From positions 1 through 34,550 of the IMG/VR virus record IMGVR_UViG_3300033148_001030: 34,550 bases of DNA. One strand, written 5' to 3'. This DNA comes from a virus. How positions within the stretch are numbered: the stretch's first letter is position 1; each line of letters begins with the position of its first letter. The notes under the pieces were generated by a model. That model was not told the origin of the DNA. It saw nothing but the letters and a program-made list of their open reading frames with translations, and did no database searches. A program made the translations under genes and the position numbers. This document shows positions 19,423 to 27,069 of this stretch, piece after piece.

Positions 19423-21423
19423 TCACCTGGCCGGTGCCTTGATTTCTTCCACAGAGGCGGCCAAGTCAATGCGTTTAATCTCTAGGTTGCCTTCAACTTC
19501 AAAATAAAGCGTTCTCGCTCTATATCCGCTTGCCAATCTAAATGGGCGATCGTTGTAAATTTCTTTTGTCATCTTTAGCGCACCATCAGCATAAAGCTTA
19601 AAAGTCATCTCAAAATCACCCGAATATGCCGGAGTAGAAGCAACATCTTCTAATTGATCGCCGTTTATGGAGATATTCTCGCCAATAGTGTTTTCCGCTA
19701 TCGCGCCCCCTATTTGATTTGCTGAAATAAGAGCAATGTTGCGCGCGCGAGCTTGTGCCTCTTGGTCAAGCAGGTCTTGATAGTCTGAACGATCTCCTAG
19801 CTCACAGATAACGCGAGCAACCAAGGGTGTTGCCTTGGCAGGAAGTAAAAACTCTTTACTTCGCCATACAAGATGATCCGGATGGGGTTGCGTCTGATCG
19901 CCTTCCCATTGGTACACATAATTGGTGCCACTCACGGTTTTAACGAAATATAAAATATCTTCTTCGGTATCCACGAAAGCAGCATCAGTATAAAGATCAA
20001 GCGTTGTTAGCTCCCCAAAGTATTCACCGCTAGCCTCGTCCTGGAAAAGGCCAACCACAATGGCACCTTCATTATCCCCATAGGAATAAAAGCCAAAGTA
20101 ACGCTCATCCTGGATGTAGCCGTGCATGGTAGCGGGCTCATAATCCGACCATGTTTCCGCATCAAGGGAAGATCGAGTAAGAAGAATGCTCCTGGAGCCA
20201 TCAATCAACGCCAAGCCGTCATTTGTGGCATAAACCACGCCACCTGAAAATTTCGCAACAGAACGCTTTGAGACGCACGGCCTTGATTCAGAAAGCGGCG
20301 TAGGCGTCATGGCTGCGGGATCAGCGCCGGTGACAATGACCGGCTTGTCCTCGGTCAACACCACCAATACGCCCGCCACTGTCTCAAGAGCAACGATAGG
20401 ATCTGGAACACTGATAATATAGTCTGTAGGATAGGCCCACGGTTTATAAGGCTCCGAAAAGTATATGTCTTTTCCGCTGAATCCGGCCAAAATACCATTG
20501 CCTATATATACAAGTCCTTGCAATTCATCTGGTGGTGGATCGTAAGTTTCTGTCAAAAGCACATCCTCAGTATTGAGATCATCGTCTGGCGTGGTGTCAG
20601 TGTAAGTCGTATCGCTAATGTCAATTGCGTCAAGGTAAACGTATTGGACCGAAACGCTTCCGGTAAGCACGCGGTATATTCTTTTTTCGAGGAGGTTGTT
20701 TTTGTAACACCTCCACTTTACAGTTCCATCATCGGTGTCTTCGTCAATGGTTGTGCCCCAGGTCGGCTCCGAGGTTCCACTGGTGCCGGCCTGGACACAT
20801 TTGTATACATAGGTGCCCCCCTCGCTACCAACTGGAAACACAAAGTTACCAACAGTGTATGCTTTTCCTGCCTGCCATTCCATTGTCATACCACTTAAAT
20901 TCACTGTCTGGCCTTGTTTTGCACTTACAGTGTTGGAAGCATCGGAGGGCAAGCCTTCCTCATACCAGTCTGTTACAACGGTCCAAACGTAGTTGACCGA
21001 GCGAGCATCACCAGTGCCGCCGCTACCAAGAGAGGCCGATGGTGCGGCTGCTGGTGTAGGCACGGCAAGAGGATAATAGTTCACGGGCTTGGCCCCACCC
21101 CCAGTAGTCGCCTGCGTCCGATTGCTTTTCTTGGGTATCCCAGCGCCGGTGAAATAGAATTTACCCGCTGTATCCCCGCTCACTGGCGCAAGAACAACAT
21201 CAACGTCGGCTTCCCATTCAAACCAATGTGAACCTTCGTAGAGATATATGGTTCTTATAGTCCCGCTATTGACAAGGGTTGCTTCTTCTGTCTCATTGTA
21301 CCAGGGACGAAGATGCCCGTTGGACAGCTTACAGTTTTTGGCTATCTGTGCCTCATGGGAGTTTAAAAGCTGAGAAGATATTTTCGGTCTTATGCCACCG
21401 AATCTTTCAAGGCTTACAAACAT
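19423..21423 (-). CDS. Tail hub/nozzle-type protein with inserted carbohydrate-binding-like module
   Basis: ATG 21423 follows GGAGG by seven bases and overlaps the previous stop as TGATG; a TTG one codon upstream is less likely. The 666-aa product is beta-rich. Motifs FGGIRPKI at the start, a YVWTVVTDWYEEGLPS piece near 145-160 (typical of a fibronectin-like strand pair), then repeated beta elements such as FSGKDIYFSEP and GGVVYATNDGLALID fit the propeller-like body of podovirus tail nozzle or stabilisation proteins. Residues about 183-240 hold an insert with VGNFVFPVGSEGGTYVYKC, then AGTSGTSEPTWGTT and DDGTVKWRC; I know this pattern as a small carbohydrate-binding-like module scattered in phage tail proteins. 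The role would be closing the tail and perhaps gripping the cell surface. Confidence 0.8.
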   Translation of the reverse strand: MFVSLERFGGIRPKISSQLLNSHEAQIAKNCKLSNGHLRPWYNETEEATLVNSGTIRTIYLYEGSHWFEWEADVDVVLAPVSGDTAGKFYFTGAGIPKKSNRTQATTGGGAKPVNYYPLAVPTPAAAPSASLGSGGTGDARSVNYVWTVVTDWYEEGLPSDASNTVSAKQGQTVNLSGMTMEWQAGKAYTVGNFVFPVGSEGGTYVYKCVQAGTSGTSEPTWGTTIDEDTDDGTVKWRCYKNNLLEKRIYRVLTGSVSVQYVYLDAIDISDTTYTDTTPDDDLNTEDVLLTETYDPPPDELQGLVYIGNGILAGFSGKDIYFSEPYKPWAYPTDYIISVPDPIVALETVAGVLVVLTEDKPVIVTGADPAAMTPTPLSESRPCVSKRSVAKFSGGVVYATNDGLALIDGSRSILLTRSSLDAETWSDYEPATMHGYIQDERYFGFYSYGDNEGAIVVGLFQDEASGEYFGELTTLDLYTDAAFVDTEEDILYFVKTVSGTNYVYQWEGDQTQPHPDHLVWRSKEFLLPAKATPLVARVICELGDRSDYQDLLDQEAQARARNIALISANQIGGAIAENTIGENISINGDQLEDVASTPAYSGDFEMTFKLYADGALKMTKEIYNDRPFRLASGYRARTLYFEVEGNLEIKRIDLAASVEEIKAPAR

Positions 21424-22187
21424 CAACTGACCTCCACGTACTGAATCTCTCCGTCCTCACCCACAAGGCAGAAGTAAGGCGCACCCCAGGCAACAGCTTT
21501 AAAGGTTTTGTTGTAGGATTCAGCCGCATCTCTATGTGTCCATGAATCCCCAGGGGAGCTAGAGCTTTGAATTTCGCCGTTTTCGCCGCACACCACAAAG
21601 AATGTCCGACCATAGGCAGCACCGTAAAACGTGCCGCTAAAGCTATCGGCGGGAGTAGCTGCGTGCCACGTAACGCCATCATCGGTACTGTATTGAATTG
21701 TGCCGTTAGCCCCACATACAACCCATATCCCGTCGCCATAGACCGCCCCATAAAGGTTGGCAGTCACACCATTTGCTAGGCTTCGTTGTGTCCAATTTTG
21801 GCCGCCGTCAGTGCTGGTATAGACAGCGCCGTTATCTCCCACGATGATCCACGTGTCACCACCAAAGGCAATAAAGTTGCCGTCAGGTGTGTCCGTTATC
21901 TCTGAATGACTTGTTAGGTTTTTGTTTGTTTTAAAAAGTTTGGATTGCGGTGTTGCTGGAAGGCCCAAAACAATACCATTTCCATTGTCGCCATCAGGAT
22001 CAGCCGCCATTGCTGCGAGGTTCAAAAGATCGGCGTCCCATCCGCCCCATCCTGTATCATCCCATATAATACCATCTTCACTTTTAAAAAAATTGCTGTA
22101 GTCGTGGTCCCCACCACTAGACATACCGCCAAGGTAGGCCAGATAGTAAGCCCCTGTGTGGACCAAACAACGAGTATATACTGCCAT
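21423..22187 (-). CDS. Beta-propeller tail protein with Asp-box repeats
   Basis: This gene encodes 254 aa. Repeats of the form G(D/A/E)xGxIxxSTDxGxxW are visible: GDNGAVYTSTDGGQNW, GANGTIQYSTDDGVTW, GENGEIQSSSSPGDSW, and a final half repeat GEDGEIQYVE. These are BNR/Asp-box style blades of a beta-propeller, as in sialidase-like and YCF48-like folds. I see no catalytic set that would make it a sialidase. The ribosome site is AAGGGGA about ten bases upstream. Its first base pair ends share a TGATG overlap with the nozzle gene, and it follows a longer propeller protein by 17 bases, so both probably form part of the adsorption apparatus. Receptor binding is inferred. Confidence 0.75.
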   Translation of the reverse strand: MAVYTRCLVHTGAYYLAYLGGMSSGGDHDYSNFFKSEDGIIWDDTGWGGWDADLLNLAAMAADPDGDNGNGIVLGLPATPQSKLFKTNKNLTSHSEITDTPDGNFIAFGGDTWIIVGDNGAVYTSTDGGQNWTQRSLANGVTANLYGAVYGDGIWVVCGANGTIQYSTDDGVTWHAATPADSFSGTFYGAAYGRTFFVVCGENGEIQSSSSPGDSWTHRDAAESYNKTFKAVAWGAPYFCLVGEDGEIQYVEVS

Positions 22188-22204
22188 TTAGCGCATTCCC
22201 CTTA

Positions 22205-23884
22205 TTAAAAGTCTGACTTATCAGCCACAATTACACCTGCAAAAGCCGTTGGGTCAAAGCCAACAGATCGTTCAATGGGTATAGCTTCCTCATTGTAAAC
22301 GCCTGGCTCGTGGTCAAACATTGGTGTGCCTACTGCGATGAAATTCTCTGGCCCTGCAATAATGCCCACTGAAGCAAAATAATCATTCGTGTATTCGGCA
22401 AACGTCGGCGTTATTTGCGCCCATGTATCTCCATCGCTTGAGGTGACGACTGCATGGCCCTTGTCCTTATACCCAATTTCAGCGGTGTAGTAATATCCTT
22501 GGCCTACGGCTATAAATTGTGAACCTGTGTAAAGTATCCCGTGAAGGCCAATATAGGTGTATCCACTCTGGACGCTGTAGCTTTTAGTTGTCCATGTGTC
22601 CGCATCAGAGGAGACGTTGAGCTTATTTCCATAACCATAGCCGTCCGTAATCATGTAATACTTCGAGTTTTCATAGATTATTTCCTTGGCATAGCCATGG
22701 TTATCGGGAAAGGTGGTGCCGTGCCAGGTACTTAGATCGGTGGACCAAATAATACTGTTATCGGTGTCTGAAGCGCCACCAGCCGCAACCCATTTCCCTC
22801 CACCGTAAACGATCGAATAAAAAGGGGTATTGCCGGTAGAAATGCCATGCGAAATTTCAGTCCAGGTGTTAAGGTCGGTGCTTTTTAAAAGCTTTGCCTT
22901 GTATGTGCTGGCATCGCCGCCACACGCCACATAATTTGTTCCATCAAAACCTATGTCATAGAGAGGATAATTTCCCCCTGTCCTTTTCTGTGTCCAGTTA
23001 TGGCCATCGCTTGAGACCTGTATCTGTTCGCTGTCCCCTACAGCAATAAATTGATTATTTAGGAAACGAATCTTATGAATCCGCCCACACCAATGATTAT
23101 CCCAATAAAAAACCGACCACGTTTCACCATTATCTGTCGAATAATAGCCTTTGCAGTTATTAGCCGCTTCTGCCGCAACCCACGTATTATTTCCGTATGC
23201 AATCGTTAACGCATAATCGTGATAATTCCACTCGCTATCCCGGTCAAAAAGCGGCTCAATGTCACGCCAGGTGACACCGCCATCGGTAGAAATAAGATCG
23301 CCATAACATCCAAGGGCTATAATCTTACTTCCATTTCTTCCAATAGCCTTCAGCGGTCCCCTTATAGGCCATGGTTCCAGGGCTTTGGGCGCTTGCATAA
23401 CTGCGCCAAAACAATATTGCTCACCTGCCAAGACATCCCAATTTGTTCCCCCACCCCTGTTGATATGCCAGCGTTTATGACAATCGTCAACACCGGATTC
23501 ATAGACCTTTTCACCGTCATACTCCGCAGCAAGCACTCCATCGGGCGGGGTGGTGGTTGTTCTGAAGACGCCCTTTTGAATGAAGTTCTCGAAATCAGCC
23601 GCAACACCGCGTTGACAGACGATAGCTCCTGCATTCCAGCTTCTTGCCGTTGTTCCGCCTTGTTGCCGCTCCACAGTTAACACGTCGCCCGTAATACCTG
23701 TTACCTTTACGATCTCAACGTTATGATTGGGATCGGTAATGGTGAGATACATGATCTTGCCGGAAGACCAGTTAGGCAAGAACACCGCAGCTCCCCCAGG
23801 GGCAAGCGCAATTTCGGTGTCGCTCGCAGTTATGGCCTCGCGCAAAGTCGCGTATGGCAAATTATTGTAAACGCGCTCTGTCAT
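22205..23884 (-). CDS. Tail fibre/receptor-binding protein with beta-propeller
   Basis: This gene encodes 559 aa. The N-terminal 150 residues are a fibre-attachment-like domain with VTGITGDVLTVERQQGG and QKGVFRT...PPDGVLAAEYDGEKVYES, shared with the gene just upstream. From about residue 175 to 530 there are repeats such as YYSTDNGETWSVF, QVSSDGHNWTQK, LLKSTDLNTWTEI, IIWSTDLSTWHG, NVSSDADTWTTK and VTSSDGDTWAQI, that is, at least six Asp-box motifs (S-x-D-x-x-x-W) of a beta-propeller. The C-terminus has an AIPIERSVGFDPTAF patch. It starts 1 base after the previous stop. The arrangement (virion-anchoring head, propeller body) suggests surface recognition. No enzymatic residues could be assigned. 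Confidence 0.8.
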   Translation of the reverse strand: MTERVYNNLPYATLREAITASDTEIALAPGGAAVFLPNWSSGKIMYLTITDPNHNVEIVKVTGITGDVLTVERQQGGTTARSWNAGAIVCQRGVAADFENFIQKGVFRTTTTPPDGVLAAEYDGEKVYESGVDDCHKRWHINRGGGTNWDVLAGEQYCFGAVMQAPKALEPWPIRGPLKAIGRNGSKIIALGCYGDLISTDGGVTWRDIEPLFDRDSEWNYHDYALTIAYGNNTWVAAEAANNCKGYYSTDNGETWSVFYWDNHWCGRIHKIRFLNNQFIAVGDSEQIQVSSDGHNWTQKRTGGNYPLYDIGFDGTNYVACGGDASTYKAKLLKSTDLNTWTEISHGISTGNTPFYSIVYGGGKWVAAGGASDTDNSIIWSTDLSTWHGTTFPDNHGYAKEIIYENSKYYMITDGYGYGNKLNVSSDADTWTTKSYSVQSGYTYIGLHGILYTGSQFIAVGQGYYYTAEIGYKDKGHAVVTSSDGDTWAQITPTFAEYTNDYFASVGIIAGPENFIAVGTPMFDHEPGVYNEEAIPIERSVGFDPTAFAGVIVADKSDF

Positions 23885-23885
23885 T

Positions 23886-24320
23886 CTACGTCATTTCCTT
23901 CCAGGTAGTTCCCTCGCAGTGTTTCCACCATTTCTGTGTAACTGAGTTGTAAACTTCTTCACCCTGGTATTCCGCGGCCAATGATCCATCGGGGTCACTG
24001 GTTACAGTGCGAAAAACGCCTTTTTGCAGAAAGCTCCCTAATATAGTGGCGTTGAGAACGAGCTTGACGCTTGCACCGGCAGAAAAGGAGTTGCTGCCAC
24101 CCCTTGTCACTGTCAGCGTGTCGCCACTTCGGGCCGTACAAAGCATCCATTCGGACTTTGAGGTGTCGGATACCAGGATATAGAAACCCTTGCCCGATCC
24201 GCCGCTTACGGATGGAAACTTAGCTCCATCTCCACTGTCCACGGTTATGTTTGTATCAGCCCCACCAATATCGGCAGCAAGAGTGCTTTCAGCGTTATTT
24301 GCAAAGAGATATTCAGTCAT
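23886..24320 (-). CDS. Short paralogue of the fibre N-terminal domain
   Basis: This gene encodes 144 aa and overlaps the upstream gene by 4 bases (ATGA). Its whole length lines up with the first 150 residues of the next protein: TARSGDTLTVTRGG against VTGITGDVLTVERQQGG, and FLQKGVFRTVTSDPDG followed by LAAEYQGEEVYNS against FIQKGVFRTTTTPPDG followed by LAAEYDGEKVYES. It ends after a WWKHCEGTTWKEMT segment, without the propeller. It may be an independent fibre adaptor or the remains of a duplicated fibre. The overlap with its neighbours points to coupled translation. The family is familiar from phage tail fibres; the exact role is not known. Confidence 0.75.
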   Translation of the reverse strand: MTEYLFANNAESTLAADIGGADTNITVDSGDGAKFPSVSGGSGKGFYILVSDTSKSEWMLCTARSGDTLTVTRGGSNSFSAGASVKLVLNATILGSFLQKGVFRTVTSDPDGSLAAEYQGEEVYNSVTQKWWKHCEGTTWKEMT

Positions 24321-25003
24321 AGCCAGCTATCTCCTCTGAATTGAACCGTAAGCTCTTGGTGCGTTAACCCTTTCATCGCCACCAGGTTTGCAGCCGCTAT
24401 CATCTCATCAAAGACTATCTCAAGCTCGTTGGCCTTGTTGGGGTTAGACCATGGCATCCCAGGCGTGCCATACAAATATGCCCGCGCCCCGGTAGCGATT
24501 TGCCGGCGGTATTGATTGTAAAGAATATCGGGCAATACGGTTGCCCCTTCTATCGGTCGGAGGCAAACCTTCACTAAGAGCCCCTCGTCACTGTCATCTT
24601 CTGGTATTGGATACAAATAAAGCGTAGTCGGGTCCGAAGCGTTGACGTAGTAATTCGAGGGAGTGGAAGAGCTGTCCAAGTGCCATGCGTCATATTGCAC
24701 CCTGTCTTCGTGATCTGCGGACAAGGGGTCAAGACGGGTGAAGCTGCTGTCTTCTTCCCCGTCCTGCTTATACCATGCAGCGGCCACGCCGATTATCCTT
24801 GCATAAGCGGCCATAGCCGTAGAAAGAGACAGGCTGTAGCCGGCCTGATCCCCCACCACATTGATGCGGTCGAGGGTATGCTTCCATATGTGCGAGCCTT
24901 CACAGAACCTTATGGCTGCATCCAAAACAGCCTGCTCAATAGCAGGCAACGGAACCATCGGCATTTGGATAAAAGGCCGCCATGATGATAATGCCACAGT
25001 CAT
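24317..25003 (-). CDS. Head-tail adaptor-like protein
   Basis: This gene encodes 228 aa, with a modest ribosome site (GGAG nine bases before ATG). The start, SSWRPFIQMPMVPLPAIEQ followed by VLDAAIRFCEGSHIWKHTL, is an amphipathic helical block common to adaptor/tail-tubular-type proteins next to portal and fibre genes in podoviruses. The middle is beta-like (STPSNYYVNASDPTTLYLYPIP), the C-terminal part helical (ELEIVFDEMIAAANLVAM). It follows a second adaptor-like gene and a small linking gene, and precedes the fibre genes. Assignment is by position and general pattern; which ring of the neck it forms cannot be told from sequence alone. Confidence 0.65.
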   Translation of the reverse strand: MTVALSSWRPFIQMPMVPLPAIEQAVLDAAIRFCEGSHIWKHTLDRINVVGDQAGYSLSLSTAMAAYARIIGVAAAWYKQDGEEDSSFTRLDPLSADHEDRVQYDAWHLDSSSTPSNYYVNASDPTTLYLYPIPEDDSDEGLLVKVCLRPIEGATVLPDILYNQYRRQIATGARAYLYGTPGMPWSNPNKANELEIVFDEMIAAANLVAMKGLTHQELTVQFRGDSWL

Positions 25004-25009
25004 GATCTA

Positions 25010-25213
25010 TTACTCCGTAGGCATACCAGCGGCTTTCCACTGCTCGAAAGACAATGGCACGTTTTTGCCGCCAGAGGTTTCCACCATTTGTCTGTACATT
25101 GCGTATCTGCGTTTTACGGCTTTGTTTGCTGCACCAAAAACAGAGTAAGGATTCTCTGCCTTTTCTTTTCGCCGGTTTTCTTCTTGTTCTGCCTGCATTC
25201 TTGTATTAGCCAT
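25010..25213 (-). CDS. Small basic/acidic helical phage protein
   Basis: I take ATG 25213 (GGGAGGA, seven bases upstream), giving 67 aa; the frame extends to 25255, but that would overlap more of the previous gene and has no better site. The start is Gln/Glu/Arg/Lys-rich (MANTRMQAEQEENRRKEKAE), followed by NPYSVFGAANKAVKRRYAMY and a C-terminal FEQWKAAGMPTE. It overlaps the previous gene by 8 bases. It probably works with the two adaptor-like proteins on either side. No family is recognised. Confidence 0.65.
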   Translation of the reverse strand: MANTRMQAEQEENRRKEKAENPYSVFGAANKAVKRRYAMYRQMVETSGGKNVPLSFEQWKAAGMPTE

Positions 25214-25871
25214 TTTGTGATCCTCCCTGCTGTTCTGCTTCTGCTGCAATTCCAAGCGCTTGCAAATATGCTTTAAGATGCTTCAAGGCCCGTTGTTCAT
25301 TGCCTGGATAATCAGCGTCTTTGCTGAAAGCCCTGAAAAGGATATAGTCTATCAACGCCCCAACATACTCATTGGAGATGCCAACAGTAGCCGTCTCCCA
25401 ATTGCCATTAGAATCCCAAACAATTGCATCTGGAATTTCGGAGCGGGCCACTTCAACATAAGTGGTGCCGTCTGCGGGCGGATAGACATAGAAGACCGTT
25501 GGTATCCTTGGGTCTGTGGCGAAGTTAGCAATCTCAGTGTCTTGGCTTGTCTCAGGCCACGAGGTAAGGTAGGCGCTTAAAAGCTCAAGGCTAGTGCGGG
25601 TGATAGCGGGGCCAGGGGTTTGGCCGTCTGTACCCATGTTACGTATAACGTCCATGACGGCAACCCCTTTTACGCCAAGCCGCTGCAATGATCCCGGGGC
25701 CAGCTTTAGTGAGCTAACCACGATATTGGCAGCCGGAACAAATGACACGATCTGCCTACAACCGATATTCGCCCAGTTGACAAGCTCCTGCTCGTCCCAG
25801 GCATCATTGTCGGCGTCCTGCAATTGCCCGGCCACCAAGTCGATGATGTATTTCAGGGTTACGTTTGCCAT
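25206..25871 (-). CDS. Phage adaptor-like protein (DUF6682-like)
   Basis: This gene encodes 221 aa. The opening, YIIDLVAGQLQDADNDAWDE followed by ELVNWANIGCRQIVSFVP, and the later PRIPTVFYVYPPADGTTYVE then ALIDYILFRAFSKDADYPGN, match my memory of the DUF6682 family, small proteins near portal and capsid genes in podovirus-type genomes and thought to act at the head-tail junction. The end is Gln/Gly-rich (EAEQQGGSQNG), likely flexible. The ribosome site (GAGGAG) is nine bases upstream. The gene lies six bases after a coiled-coil gene and overlaps the next by 8 bases. Confidence 0.7.
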   Translation of the reverse strand: MANVTLKYIIDLVAGQLQDADNDAWDEQELVNWANIGCRQIVSFVPAANIVVSSLKLAPGSLQRLGVKGVAVMDVIRNMGTDGQTPGPAITRTSLELLSAYLTSWPETSQDTEIANFATDPRIPTVFYVYPPADGTTYVEVARSEIPDAIVWDSNGNWETATVGISNEYVGALIDYILFRAFSKDADYPGNEQRALKHLKAYLQALGIAAEAEQQGGSQNG

Positions 25872-25877
25872 GAGGTA

Positions 25878-26426
25878 TTACTCCTCGTTTTCAAAAATCC
25901 TCTGTATCCTCGCTTCCTCTGCTTCGGCTTTTAGCTCTGCCATGGTCTTACGGCGGTTAATCTCAATGCCGTATTCTCTTAGCATGTATTCCTCAACCTG
26001 ATTTTTATTTGTCATCGCGCGAATTTCTTGAATTTGAGGATCTTGATCTATTCGTTGCTTGCGTTGCGCGCTCAATATGTCGTCCTCGGTCTCTAGCTTT
26101 ACCTGTGGCGTAAGCTCTTCTTCCTCTGCAAAGTTACCCTCCATAAGCCGCTGCTCTGTCTTGTCGAGTTCTTCCATCTGTTTTTCAAGCTCTGCCAGCT
26201 TTGCGGCAACTTCTTTGGCTTCATTAGCCATATCATTACCCAATGTTGCGTTTTCCTTTAGCGCAGCAATACGGGCCTTTTTCTCTTCTATGGCCTTTTT
26301 CATCGCGTCTATGCGCCGCTTGGCGGTGTCGATCTCTAGCGGAACCATGTCCTTTCTGGCTGCAAGCTCAGGAGTGTAAACGTAAATATGTCCGCTTCCC
26401 AACTGTCTCAAGTATCTCGGTGTCAT
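25878..26426 (-). CDS. Coiled-coil virion-region protein
   Basis: This gene encodes 182 aa with a strong ribosome site (AAAGGAGG, eight bases upstream). Residues about 35-110 are a regular Ala/Lys/Glu heptad-like coiled coil (KKAIEEKKARIAALKE, AKLAELEKQMEELDKTEQ). The first 30 residues (TPRYLRQLGSGHIYVYTPEL) resemble the short N-terminal motif by which small phage proteins handle the virion, and the C-terminal half is charged (RRKTMAELKAEAEEARIQ). It sits between a beta-rich capsid-associated gene and the adaptor genes. The function is unknown; an assembly or head-completion role is inferred from place alone. Confidence 0.65.
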   Translation of the reverse strand: MTPRYLRQLGSGHIYVYTPELAARKDMVPLEIDTAKRRIDAMKKAIEEKKARIAALKENATLGNDMANEAKEVAAKLAELEKQMEELDKTEQRLMEGNFAEEEELTPQVKLETEDDILSAQRKQRIDQDPQIQEIRAMTNKNQVEEYMLREYGIEINRRKTMAELKAEAEEARIQRIFENEE

Positions 26427-26454
26427 TGTATTGTCCTCCTTTCAAGATTGTTAA

Positions 26455-26487
26455 GTGGCCCCTGCCGCATTCAAAGGCAGAGGCCAC
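26455..26487 (-). other. Strong stem-loop after the beta-rich capsid-associated gene
   Basis: On the minus strand a 12-base-pair stem (one G-U pair) closes a nine-base loop. The arms are 26455-26466 and 26476-26487. It lies between the stop at 26501 and the next start at 26426. The bases that follow (TTAACAATCTT) are only weakly T-rich, so it may be an incomplete terminator, or a barrier that protects the 3' end of upstream messages. Confidence 0.7.
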
Positions 26488-26500
26488 GGGTTTGCCGGGG

Positions 26501-27004
26501 CTATGCTCCCAGGTCTGCCGCGAAGTAGCACTCCAGCCAGAAGTCGGCGATGAAGTTGTTGGTATTCGCGTTGTTAAAGAGGATGGTTACTGCACCGTCA
26601 GCACTGAAGAAGTAGCCAAGGGCATTGTCGGTGCCGTAGCCGAGGTCATCTGTGGTGTAGTAAACGGTTCCCGCAGTACCGTTCATGTCGGAGCCATCCA
26701 GGAAGCCGTCTGTGTCTGCACCGGTAATGCCCACGTCAATAGTGCAAACAGCGCCTTCGGCTTGTACCAGCCGGCAACACACTCTCTTGACCAGGGTGCC
26801 CTTGGGCAACCTGAAGATGTCGAGGGTGTCGTTGGCTGCAAAGCCAGTACTGGGAAGACTGGTCTTTTCAGTGGGATCACTGGTAAGAGCAAGCCCTCCA
26901 TTGGAAATCAGGTCGGGTATGTCCAACCTGCGTCTTGGTATAACCATGCCGGGGGAATCGAAGGGAATCGCATACCCATCGCCCCAAAACATATAATTAG
27001 CCAT
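26501..27004 (-). CDS. Beta-rich capsid-associated (decoration-like) protein
   Basis: This gene encodes 167 aa with a very good ribosome site (GAGAGGAGG). The N-terminus (MANYMFWGDGYAIPFDSPG, then RRRLDIPDLI) precedes a beta-sandwich-like body: FRLPKGTLVKRVCCRLVQAEG, then VDVGITGADTDGFLDGSD. This IPKGT...AEG...VDVGDG-type layout is one I know from small structural proteins coded just after the capsid gene in many phages, where they decorate or cement the shell. The gene follows the major capsid gene across a 65-base spacer with a tetraloop hairpin. The decoration role is inferred. Confidence 0.65.
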   Translation of the reverse strand: MANYMFWGDGYAIPFDSPGMVIPRRRLDIPDLISNGGLALTSDPTEKTSLPSTGFAANDTLDIFRLPKGTLVKRVCCRLVQAEGAVCTIDVGITGADTDGFLDGSDMNGTAGTVYYTTDDLGYGTDNALGYFFSADGAVTILFNNANTNNFIADFWLECYFAADLGA

Positions 27005-27035
27005 TTGTTAATCCTCCTCTCTGCTAGTTTTGTTT

Positions 27036-27059
27036 GGTCGAGGGCCGAAGCCCCCGACC
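27036..27059 (-). other. C(UUCG)G stem-loop between capsid gene and next gene
   Basis: The minus-strand RNA folds into a 10-base-pair stem (one G-U pair) with a UUCG loop closed by C-G, an unusually stable tetraloop. The arms are 27036-27045 and 27050-27059. It starts ten bases past the capsid stop. No T-run follows (AAACAAAACTAG), so it does not look like a simple terminator; it could shield the capsid message from exonuclease or reduce read-through. Confidence 0.8.
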
Positions 27060-27069
27060 GCTTCCAGGG

